NCBI GenBank assembly: GCA_012518745.1
Contig: JAAYRM010000206.1
Span: 1 to 6,098 of the forward strand
Origin: Tissierellia bacterium
Lineage (GTDB): Bacteria > Bacillota > Clostridia > Tissierellales > Tepidimicrobiaceae
Direction: 5' to 3'
DNA length: 6,098 nt
Below are positions 1-6,063 of this stretch, one piece after another. The first letter of the stretch is position 1. Each line of letters opens with the position of its first letter. The notes beneath the pieces are model-generated. The model was given only the letters and a program-made list of their open reading frames with translations, was not told the origin of the DNA and searched no databases. A program made the position numbers and the translations under genes.

Positions 1-6
1 CAAGCT

Positions 7-609
7 ATGGGGCTTAGCTCATTGATAATCAGTTGCGATGAGGATTTGACCATATTGGAGGGTACTTTAATCAAGCTAGAAAACTTTTTTGTATTTAAAC
101 CTAACGATATTTCATTGGCGGAAAGGATTGAAATGCCCGATATAACCAATGTGGAGCTAGTTATAAAGGATATAAACATGCTTAACTACTATCAGATAGA
201 ACTAGAGGATTTTATCGATGATAGATTTTATATATCCTCTATAAAGCTAATCCCCTCAACTAATACGTTTAACCTCCTTTGGGATTTAGATGGCATCATA
301 TATCATCCGGTGAATGGAAAAGAGATACCTATGAGGATTACGAGATTGGGTGGGGATGCATTGTCCTTTAGCATATGCGATGCACAGGATATGGATATTC
401 CCTATTATGAGGTCCTAAGAGCAAGGGTGATATTCGAGGATCATGTTATCGATATTACGGGTAATATTGTAAAGAGTTACGACCTAGGTCCCTATAGGTA
501 TTTTGAACTTTGCTATACCGATATACTGGAATCACGAAGGGATGCTATATATAGACAGTTATTTAGAAAGCAGATTGAATTGAGGAAGGCAATATCTGAA
601 TTTAGATAA
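7..609 (+). CDS. PilZ-like domain protein, possibly 5'-partial
   Basis: I read this as a divergent PilZ-like protein of about 200 residues; PilZ domains typically bind cyclic di-GMP and act on motility, adhesion or envelope functions. The call rests on the C-terminal half. Residues about 108-125 (Arg110, Arg113, Gly114-Gly115) sit where PilZ proteins have the strand that includes the D/NxSxxG motif. Residues 135-170 form alternating hydrophobic strands, with YRYFELCY (163-170) resembling the late PilZ strand. Residues 172-197 form a basic amphipathic helix (RRDAIYRQLFRKQIELRK) like the one that closes many PilZ domains. No clear RxxxR or D/NxSxxG ligand motif is present, so cyclic di-GMP binding is doubtful. 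The N-terminal 90 residues are not recognised. The frame is open to the window's left edge and no ribosome binding site is visible, so the true start may lie upstream. A hairpin terminator follows the stop by 23 bases. Confidence 0.5.
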   Translation: MGLSSLIISCDEDLTILEGTLIKLENFFVFKPNDISLAERIEMPDITNVELVIKDINMLNYYQIELEDFIDDRFYISSIKLIPSTNTFNLLWDLDGIIYHPVNGKEIPMRITRLGGDALSFSICDAQDMDIPYYEVLRARVIFEDHVIDITGNIVKSYDLGPYRYFELCYTDILESRRDAIYRQLFRKQIELRKAISEFR

Positions 610-632
610 TATATATTTTCTGTATAACAAAC

Positions 633-676
633 AGGGTTTCCTGCTAGTTCTAGCATGAAACCCTATTCTTTGTTTT
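633..676. terminator. Bidirectional intrinsic terminator between convergent genes
   Basis: An 8-bp perfect stem (AGGGTTTC at 633-640 with GAAACCCT at 657-664) continues after one C/T mismatch into a 6-bp stem (TGCTAG at 642-647 with CTAGCA at 650-655) around a two-base TT loop. On the plus strand it is followed by a T-rich stretch (665-676). On the minus strand it is followed by a shorter, interrupted T-rich tail. It lies between the PilZ-like gene and the convergent symporter gene and probably ends both transcripts, more strongly on the plus strand. Confidence 0.75.
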
Positions 677-1847
677 ATCCTTCCTTTAGTTCATATCCAG
701 AAATCTTATTCACCATAAGGGCTATTGCTCCGTCACCGGTGATATTGGTAGCTGTACCAAAGCTATCCTGTGCTACATATAATGCTATCATCAGCGATAG
801 CATTGAGGATGGGAATCCTAACATGGTTTCCAGCAATCCCAATGCTGCTATTACCGCTCCGCCTGGGACTCCGGGGGCTGCTACCATGGTAATTCCTAAC
901 ATCAATATGAATGGGAACATGGACGTAAAGGTGAATGGCATTCCATTTAGCATCATTAACGCCATGGAGCAGCTGACCAAGGTTATAGTACTGCCCGATA
1001 GGTGGATGGTTGCACATAACGGAATAACAAAATCCGCTACTTCATCCTGTATACCATTCTTTTTGGTCTGTTCTAATGTAACTGGTATGGTTGCCGCGGA
1101 TGACTGAGTACCTATAGCCGTTAAGTATGCTGGTATCATATTCTTAAGAAGCCTAAATGGATTTCCCCCACCATAGGCTGAAGCTATAGTAAATTGTATT
1201 ATGAGCACTACTATATGAAGTAATATTACCATTATAAATACTCTTGCAAAGACGGATAATATGGTTGCCACTTGACCAGCAAAGGTCATATTAGCAAATA
1301 TCCCAAGTATATGATATGGCAATAAGGGTATTATTATATTGGATATTAGCTTTTCTATTATAGCTTGAAACTCACTTATGACCTTTCTTATGGTATCACC
1401 CTCAATTGCTGCAATTCCTAAACCGATTGTAAATGCTATTAATAATGCAGTCATCACTCCGAAGACCTCCGGCATCTCCACCTGGAAATAGGGGCTTAAA
1501 AGGGCCTCTTCTGGATTGGCAGCATCTACACTCAAGGCTCCGACCTGCAAAAATGTAGGTAATACTATCGATGATGTAAAATAGGCCAGCGTGCCAGAAA
1601 ATATAGTGGAACCATAAGCAATCCCAGCAGTAATTCCCAATAATTTACCTGCCTCTCTTCCTAGGTTTCCTATTCCCGGGGCTACAAACCCTATTATTAT
1701 CAGGGGGATAGCAAACCCAAGGAAATTGCCGAATAGATCATTAAAGGTGGCCAATACCCTAACCATCCAACTTGTGCCAAAACTTCCTATAATAATTCCT
1801 ACAACGATGGCTATTATAAGTTTAGGCAATAGTCCTAAGTTTCTCAT
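675..1847 (-). CDS. Dicarboxylate/amino acid:cation symporter (SDF/DAACS, GltPh-like fold), non-acidic substrate likely
   Basis: A 390-residue integral membrane protein of the sodium:dicarboxylate symporter family, which moves an amino acid or dicarboxylate inward with sodium by an elevator mechanism. Family landmarks are in order: many hydrophobic segments, the HP1 serine motif GTQSSAATIPVT (246-257), the TM7 motif as IHLSGS (281-286), the HP2 turn APGVPGG (324-330), and the TM8 motif DSFGTATNITGD (361-372). Aligned by eye to GltPh, Asp394, Asn401 and Asp405 are kept as Asp361, Asn368 and Asp372. Arg397, which holds the acidic side chain of aspartate, is Gly364. The TM7 sodium ligands Asn310 and Asp312 are His282 and Ser284. 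A neutral or other non-acidic substrate, and perhaps altered ion coupling, is therefore inferred. The start at 1847 is chosen because GAGGAGG lies 8 bases before it; a Met nine codons further upstream would put that site inside the gene. It lies 131 bases downstream of the ECF gene; I see no convincing promoter of its own. Confidence 0.88.
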   Translation of the reverse strand: MRNLGLLPKLIIAIVVGIIIGSFGTSWMVRVLATFNDLFGNFLGFAIPLIIIGFVAPGIGNLGREAGKLLGITAGIAYGSTIFSGTLAYFTSSIVLPTFLQVGALSVDAANPEEALLSPYFQVEMPEVFGVMTALLIAFTIGLGIAAIEGDTIRKVISEFQAIIEKLISNIIIPLLPYHILGIFANMTFAGQVATILSVFARVFIMVILLHIVVLIIQFTIASAYGGGNPFRLLKNMIPAYLTAIGTQSSAATIPVTLEQTKKNGIQDEVADFVIPLCATIHLSGSTITLVSCSMALMMLNGMPFTFTSMFPFILMLGITMVAAPGVPGGAVIAALGLLETMLGFPSSMLSLMIALYVAQDSFGTATNITGDGAIALMVNKISGYELKEG

Positions 1848-1855
1848 ATGAAATT

Positions 1856-1862
1856 CCTCCTC
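1856..1862 (-). promoter_or_regulatory. Ribosome binding site fixing the symporter start
   Basis: GAGGAGG on the minus strand, 8 bases before the ATG at 1847. It lies inside the open frame that begins at 1874, so it argues for the shorter 390-residue protein, which also starts directly with the basic residues and first membrane segment expected of the family. Confidence 0.85.
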
Positions 1863-1978
1863 TGTTTTAAACATTGGTATATTTGTATTATGTGTTAAGT
1901 ATCGGATATCATACTAGAATTTAATAGTATAATTTTATCCCATGAGGTTGTGGAATTGTTTCAGATACGAGCTAGGGA

Positions 1979-2500
1979 TTACCAATGGGACGAATCCTGG
2001 CTCTTCTCATATGCCCTTATTATAGTGGGAATTAAAATTATCTGTATTATTATACCTGGAAGTGCTGTCAATATAATTCCCTGTATATAGATATTCATAG
2101 GTGGTACCGTAAGCCCAAATCCCATGCCTAGGATCAGCAATGTCAACGCCGCACCGATCCGGCCAGCTATCATGCTCAATATCAGTGAGGGTAGTAGGGA
2201 CATCTTAATTCGCCGATATAGATATCCCGATAATAGTCCATATATCGCTAGCTCCACCGTCATAATCCAGAGGATTGGGATTGGGGGCATTCCAGTTAAA
2301 AAGTTATTGATAACAGGCGATAATATACCGATAACAAATCCCAATGGAGACCCAACTACCAACCCTGCAATTAAAACGGGGATATGCATGGGAAGAAATA
2401 TAGTGCCATTAATACCACTTATATGGATTACCAAGGGAAGAAGGATACCTATAGCCAATAACACCGAAGCCGTAACCAAATCCTTCGTCTTTACTCTCAT
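1979..2500 (-). CDS. ECF transporter S component (substrate-binding membrane subunit)
   Basis: A 173-residue, very hydrophobic protein with about six membrane segments (roughly residues 8-27, 35-52, 54-70, 77-96, 103-126 and 137-162), the usual length and layout of an S component of energy-coupling factor transporters. The central stretch LPMHIPVLIAGLVVGSPLGF (36-55) followed by SPVINNFLTGMPP (61-73) resembles S components of the ECF_trnsprt family (PF12822 type), which bind vitamins or their precursors and dock onto a shared EcfA-EcfA'-EcfT module. The vitamin cannot be assigned from the sequence; a pantothenate- or other vitamin-type substrate is possible. No EcfA or EcfT gene is in the window, so it probably uses a module encoded elsewhere (group II arrangement). 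The start is supported by AAGGAGG (2507-2513) 6 bases before the ATG. A promoter lies at 2558-2586. The downstream symporter gene on the same strand may be co-transcribed, but the 131-base gap leaves this open. Confidence 0.85.
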   Translation of the reverse strand: MRVKTKDLVTASVLLAIGILLPLVIHISGINGTIFLPMHIPVLIAGLVVGSPLGFVIGILSPVINNFLTGMPPIPILWIMTVELAIYGLLSGYLYRRIKMSLLPSLILSMIAGRIGAALTLLILGMGFGLTVPPMNIYIQGIILTALPGIIIQIILIPTIIRAYEKSQDSSHW

Positions 2501-2557
2501 ATAATACCTCCTTTCATGGATCGCTCTACGCTATTATTAAATAAACAATAGGTATTT

Positions 2558-2586
2558 ATTATACTATTATTCTATAATTTTTCCAA
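2558..2586 (-). promoter_or_regulatory. Predicted sigma-A-type promoter for the ECF S-component gene
   Basis: On the minus strand, a -35 element TTGGAA (2586-2581), a 17-base spacer and a perfect -10 TATAAT (2563-2558). Transcription would begin near 2551, giving a leader of about 50 bases before the ATG at 2500. That is too short for a typical vitamin riboswitch. This is pattern matching in AT-rich DNA, but the spacing and position are right. Confidence 0.6.
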
Positions 2587-2654
2587 TATAATCATATATT
2601 TTAGGTCATTAATACCGGGGAGAATTTTTTTGATGGAATATAAAGTTGTATTTG

Positions 2655-2682
2655 TTGTTTTTTTGTCTCTATAGGTTATAAT
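2655..2682 (+). promoter_or_regulatory. Predicted sigma-A-type promoter for the purine permease/ade genes
   Basis: A perfect -10 TATAAT at 2677-2682, with a weak -35 TTGTTT at 2655-2660 and a 16-base spacer. Initiation would fall near 2689, leaving a leader of only about 28 bases before the ATG at 2717. This means the ATG at 2681, which overlaps the -10 box, cannot be the start, and no purine riboswitch fits in the transcript. Confidence 0.55.
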
Positions 2683-2702
2683 GAAACTATTATATTACGT
2701 TT

Positions 2703-2712
2703 GGAGGAGGAG
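2703..2712 (+). promoter_or_regulatory. Ribosome binding site fixing the permease start
   Basis: A repeated strong Shine-Dalgarno sequence, GGAGGAGGAG, 4-6 bases before the ATG at 2717. It selects this ATG over the in-frame ATG at 2681. Confidence 0.85.
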
Positions 2713-2716
2713 TTTT

Positions 2717-4021
2717 ATGACGGATGGTTTTTTTGAAAAGCGATTCAATTTAAAGGAAGAGGGTACGGATGTAAGAACGGAGATAATGGCTGGGATTACC
2801 ACATTTATGACCATGGCCTACATACTAGCTGTTAATCCTAGCATCCTATCGGAAGCAGGTATGGATTGGGGCGGGGTATTTACCGCTACTGCACTATCGG
2901 CGGTGATAGCAACCCTTATAATGGCCTTCTATGCCAATCATCCCTTTGCATTGGCTCCGGGCATGGGATTGAATGCATTCTTCGCCTATTATGTCGTATT
3001 ACAATTGGGTAAGAGCTGGCAGTTTGCATTGACGGCGGTATTTATAGAGGGAATTATATTCGTAATCTTATCCCTTTTAAAGGTTAGGGAGGCTATATTC
3101 AATGCCATACCGATGAATTTAAAAAAGGCGGTATCCGTGGGGATTGGGTTATTCATTGCACTAATAGGTTTTATAAATGCGGGCATAGTGGCGGCTGATG
3201 AAGGGACTATAATTGGGCTAGGGAATATATCTAGTAGGGAACCCCTATTAGCGCTGATAGGTCTCTTGATAATAGGAATATTGCTAACCAAAAATGTAAA
3301 AGGCGCATTACTATATGGCATCTTGCTAACTACAGTAATTGGAATTCCAATGGGAATTACCGAGATTCCAACTAAACTATTTCAGGCACCGCCAACGGTT
3401 AGTCAGGTGGCATTGCAATTCGAATGGACCGAGATATTTACCTGGGAGATGCTGATAATAGTATTTACATTTCTATTCGTAGATATATTCGATACGGTGG
3501 GTACATTGGTTGGGGTAGCCTCAAAGGCAGATATGCTCGATGAGGAAGGAAAACTTCCACGGGTTAGCCAGGCATTATTTGCAGATGCGGTGGGCACTGT
3601 AGCGGGGGCTTGTTTGGGAACTAGCACTGTAACCACCTATGTTGAATCCGCATCAGGTGTGGCTGATGGAGGTAGAACGGGTCTTACGGCATTATCCACG
3701 GCGGGGATGTTCTTTTTAGCATTATTCTTCTCCCCAATATTTGGTATGGTGCCGGGGGCGGCAACAGCGCCAGCGCTCATAGTAGTTGGATTATTTATGA
3801 TGAGTCCAATCAAGGATATAGACTTGGAGGATTATACAGAGGCAATACCAGCGTTTTTAACCATAGTTATGATGCCCTTTGCCTATAGTATTGCAGAGGG
3901 AATAGTATTTGGAATGGTATCCTATGTGCTATTGAAGTTTATATCCGGAAGGCGTAAGGATATATCCATGATAATGTATATACTGGCGATATTATTCGTA
4001 ATTAAAAATATAATAACTTAA
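2717..4021 (+). CDS. NCS2 family purine permease (AzgA/PbuG-type)
   Basis: A 434-residue cytoplasmic-membrane permease of the AzgA-like branch of nucleobase:cation symporters, which import purine bases (adenine, guanine, hypoxanthine) with protons. It begins with the typical short cytoplasmic segment MTDGFFEKRFNL and then EIMAGITTFMTMAYILAVNP (22-41). Further landmarks are APGMGLNAFFAY (80-91), the TM8 motif FVDIFDTVGTLVG (254-266), and the TM10 motif GTSTVTTYVESASGVADGGRTG (301-322) with Glu310. These TM8 and TM10 acidic regions shape the substrate site in the NCS2 fold. Length is normal for the branch (430-450). The start at 2717 follows a repeated GGAGG; an earlier in-frame ATG at 2681 overlaps the promoter. 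Next to an adenine deaminase, adenine or hypoxanthine is the likely cargo, but base specificity cannot be told by eye. A terminator-like hairpin starts 3 bases after the stop. Confidence 0.93.
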   Translation: MTDGFFEKRFNLKEEGTDVRTEIMAGITTFMTMAYILAVNPSILSEAGMDWGGVFTATALSAVIATLIMAFYANHPFALAPGMGLNAFFAYYVVLQLGKSWQFALTAVFIEGIIFVILSLLKVREAIFNAIPMNLKKAVSVGIGLFIALIGFINAGIVAADEGTIIGLGNISSREPLLALIGLLIIGILLTKNVKGALLYGILLTTVIGIPMGITEIPTKLFQAPPTVSQVALQFEWTEIFTWEMLIIVFTFLFVDIFDTVGTLVGVASKADMLDEEGKLPRVSQALFADAVGTVAGACLGTSTVTTYVESASGVADGGRTGLTALSTAGMFFLALFFSPIFGMVPGAATAPALIVVGLFMMSPIKDIDLEDYTEAIPAFLTIVMMPFAYSIAEGIVFGMVSYVLLKFISGRRKDISMIMYILAILFVIKNIIT

Positions 4022-4023
4022 GG

Positions 4024-4050
4024 AGCGATGGGCTTGCCCATTGCTTTTTT
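4024..4050 (+). terminator. Intrinsic terminator or attenuator between permease and ade
   Basis: A 10-bp stem with one G-T wobble (AGCGATGGGC at 4024-4033 with GCCCATTGCT at 4036-4045), a two-base TT loop and a run of six T (4045-4050). It sits 3 bases after the permease stop and 4 bases before the Shine-Dalgarno sequence of ade, so little room is left for a separate promoter. Partial termination that lowers ade relative to the permease is a reasonable inference. Confidence 0.75.
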
Positions 4051-4069
4051 ATAGGGAGGAAGGTTAGGT

Positions 4070-5785
4070 ATGGATATTAGAGTCTTGAAGAGGAGAATAG
4101 ATATAGCCAAGGGGGATAGGAGAGCGGAGTTGGTATTAAAGGATGCCAATATAGTGGATGTATTCACCAACCGGATAATTAGGGGGGATGTAGCAATACA
4201 TGATGGAATGGTTGTGGCTATTGGGGACTATATAGGGGAAGAAGAGGTAGATTTAAGCGGAAGGTACCTATCTCCCGGTTTCATAGACGGGCATGTGCAT
4301 ATAGAATCCTCCATGGTAGGACCCACCGAATTTGCTAAGGCAATACTCCCTAGAGGTACCACTACAATAATTGCAGATCCCCATGAGATAGCAAATGTGA
4401 AGGGTTTAGATGGGATAAGATATATATTGAACGAAAGTAAAAACCTACCCCTGGATATCTATATAATGCTCCCATCCTGTGTGCCAGCAACCCCCTTTGA
4501 AAATGCTGGGGCTATTCTCAATGCGGATGATCTTATGAAATTGATGGATGAGGATAGGGTTCTAGGATTGGGAGAGATGATGAACTATCCCGGAGTTATA
4601 GGTGGGGATGAGGAAGTCCTTCAGAAGATATTGATCGCTAGGGATAAGACAATAGATGGGCATGGCCCTATGATAAAGGGTAAGGAACTAAATGCCTATG
4701 TAGCAGCTGGGATAAATACCGAACACGAATGCTCTACCGTGGAGGAGATGGTGGATAGGTTGAGCCTTGGAATGTATATCCATATAAGGGAGGGATCGGC
4801 TGCAAGGAATTTGAAGGATTTGATAAAGGCCGTAGATAAGGATAATCTACGAAGGTGCATATTCTGTACCGATGATAAGCAGCCAAAGGATTTATTGAAG
4901 GATGGAAGCATAGATCATAATATAAGGCTGGCAATAGGAGAGGGGATGGATCCCATTGACTGCATAAAGATGGGGTCGTTGAATGCGGCGGAATGCTATG
5001 GCCTGAAAGGCAAGGGGGCAATAGCTCCTGGATATATTGCTGATCTAGTAGTGCTAGACAATTTAGAGGATTTTAATGTATTAAAGGTATATAAGGCAGG
5101 CAAGTTGGTGGGCAGGAATAGGGAACCCCTATTCGAAATAGCCGATATGGGTAGCGATAATATGAGAGGTAGTATAAATGTAGGGGATATAGGAATAGAG
5201 GATTTGACGATCGATATAGAAGGTGGAAGAGCTAATATAATAAAATTGAATCCTCATTCATTGATTACCGAAAAGGTTGAAAGGGAAGTTAGCATAGAAG
5301 GGGGAAAAGTTATAGCTGGCGAAGATATGCTGAAGGTGGCTGTGGTAGAAAGGCATAAAGGCACCGGTAATATAGGGTTGGCGTTGGTAGAAGGATTTGG
5401 GCTTCAAAATGGGGCCATAGCTTCAACTATTGCTCACGACTCCCATAATATGATAGTTATTGGAGATAGGGATGAGGATATGATATTGGCTATCGATGAA
5501 TTGAAAGAGGTAGGTGGAGGAATAACTATGGTCAGGGATGGGGAAATACTGGAAACACTACCTTTAAGAATCGGTGGGATTATGTCGGATGAATCCATCC
5601 AGGAGGTAGATGGGAAACTATCAGCTATGCTTCGTATAGCCCACGAACAGTTGAAGGTATATGAGGATATAGATCCGTTTATGACTTTATCCTTTATAGC
5701 GCTTCCGGTAATACCCGAGTTGAAGGTGACGGATATGGGGCTATTCGATGTGGAGGAATTTAGGTTTATAGATATAGGGATTTAG
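4070..5785 (+). CDS. ade: Adenine deaminase (EC 3.5.4.2)
   Basis: A full-length 571-residue cytoplasmic amidohydrolase that converts adenine to hypoxanthine and ammonia, in purine salvage or catabolism. The metal-dependent hydrolase signature is complete: GFIDGHVHIESS (70-81, with His75 and His77), the bridging Glu169 in GLGEMMNYPG, His198 in DGHGP, His219 in TEHEC, and Asp268 in CTDDKQP. These match the ligands expected of the dinuclear (Fe or Mn) site. The C-terminal ade-specific domain is also present: VERHKGTGNIG (426-436) and GAIASTIAHDSHNMIVIG (448-465). The normal length (570-600) and all motifs indicate an active enzyme. The ATG at 4070 follows GGGAGGAAGG (4054-4063). It lies 48 bases after the permease gene with a hairpin terminator between them, so transcription is probably readthrough from the permease promoter. 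A truncated MocA-like gene follows. Confidence 0.97.
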   Translation: MDIRVLKRRIDIAKGDRRAELVLKDANIVDVFTNRIIRGDVAIHDGMVVAIGDYIGEEEVDLSGRYLSPGFIDGHVHIESSMVGPTEFAKAILPRGTTTIIADPHEIANVKGLDGIRYILNESKNLPLDIYIMLPSCVPATPFENAGAILNADDLMKLMDEDRVLGLGEMMNYPGVIGGDEEVLQKILIARDKTIDGHGPMIKGKELNAYVAAGINTEHECSTVEEMVDRLSLGMYIHIREGSAARNLKDLIKAVDKDNLRRCIFCTDDKQPKDLLKDGSIDHNIRLAIGEGMDPIDCIKMGSLNAAECYGLKGKGAIAPGYIADLVVLDNLEDFNVLKVYKAGKLVGRNREPLFEIADMGSDNMRGSINVGDIGIEDLTIDIEGGRANIIKLNPHSLITEKVEREVSIEGGKVIAGEDMLKVAVVERHKGTGNIGLALVEGFGLQNGAIASTIAHDSHNMIVIGDRDEDMILAIDELKEVGGGITMVRDGEILETLPLRIGGIMSDESIQEVDGKLSAMLRIAHEQLKVYEDIDPFMTLSFIALPVIPELKVTDMGLFDVEEFRFIDIGI

Positions 5786-5832
5786 ATGATGGGAATGAGA
5801 ATGGGGTTTCTAATGGGAGGTGTAAAACAAAT

Positions 5833-5991
5833 ATGATAACAGGAATAATACTTGCCTCCGGATTTTCTAGAAGGATGAAAAGGGATAAGCTATTGATGGA
5901 GATAGACGGAATAAAAATGGCAGAAAGGGTAATTCAGGCATGTAATAAATCATCATTAGATGAGTTAATACTTGAGGAAATTGCATATTAA
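5833..5991 (+). pseudogene. Truncated MobA/MocA-like nucleotidyltransferase (N-terminal fragment, 52 aa)
   Basis: The product begins with GIILASGFSRRMKRDKLL (residues 4-21), the nucleotide-binding loop of the MobA/MocA-like (NTP_transf_3) family, followed by the expected helix through about residue 47 (AERVIQACNKSSLDELIL). The reading then ends with EEIAY and a TAA, whereas family members run to about 190-200 residues, so nearly three quarters is missing. MocA-type enzymes attach CMP to molybdopterin for xanthine-dehydrogenase-like hydroxylases, and related proteins occur in purine-catabolic clusters; the ade neighbour fits this. The usual Gly after RM is Lys here. The start is backed by GGAGGTG (5816-5822) at 10 bases. 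No other frame after 5970 shows a recognisable continuation, so the break looks like an insertion or rearrangement rather than a frameshift. The fragment is unlikely to be active; the rest of the gene may lie beyond the window if an element interrupts it. Confidence 0.75.
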
Positions 5992-6007
5992 ACTTTTTTA
6001 TAGATAC

Positions 6008-6037
6008 AGTCCATATATAGTGCATGGATTATTTTTT
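6008..6037 (+). terminator. Possible intrinsic terminator
   Basis: A 7-bp stem with one G-T wobble (AGTCCAT at 6008-6014 with ATGGATT at 6024-6030) and a 9-base loop, followed by A and six T (6032-6037). It could end the purine transcript after the truncated gene. The stem is short and AT-rich, so the call is tentative. Confidence 0.4.
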
Positions 6038-6039
6038 GG

Positions 6040-6063
6040 GCACTACATGTGGTGCAACGTTGC
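6040..6063. repeat. Two overlapping palindromes
   Basis: GCACTACATGTGGTGC (6040-6055) is self-complementary except for one T-G pair in each half, and GCAACGTTGC (6054-6063) is a perfect 10-bp palindrome sharing two bases with it. Both are GC-richer than the flanking DNA. They may be a protein-binding site or a subterminal structure of a mobile element; function is unknown. Confidence 0.5.

Noticed and set aside
655..1107. Plus-strand open frame of 150 codons opposite the symporter, and a smaller minus-strand one at 763-1017
   Set aside because: Both overlap the strongly supported symporter in other frames, lack ribosome binding sites and show no family motifs.
1848..1874. Earlier ATG giving the symporter 9 more residues
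   Set aside because: The strong GAGGAGG site lies inside this extension and serves the ATG at 1847.
1911..1930. Inverted repeat ATACTA/TAGTAT between the ECF gene and the symporter
   Set aside because: Six AT-rich pairs with no T-run after it on the minus strand; too weak to call a terminator or operator.
2124..2504. Plus-strand open frame of 126 codons antisense to the ECF S component
   Set aside because: It is a mirror of the membrane protein's codon pattern, has no ribosome binding site and no recognisable domain.
2681..2716. Earlier ATG giving the permease 12 more residues
   Set aside because: It overlaps the predicted -10 box and lacks a ribosome binding site, whereas 2717 has a repeated GGAGG at proper spacing and the family-typical N-terminus.
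2989..3636. Minus-strand open frames inside the purine permease (2989-3321 and 3403-3636)
   Set aside because: They are antisense to conserved permease motifs and have no start signals or homology I can see.
4696..5021. Minus-strand open frames inside ade
   Set aside because: They are antisense to conserved catalytic motifs of adenine deaminase, with no independent support.
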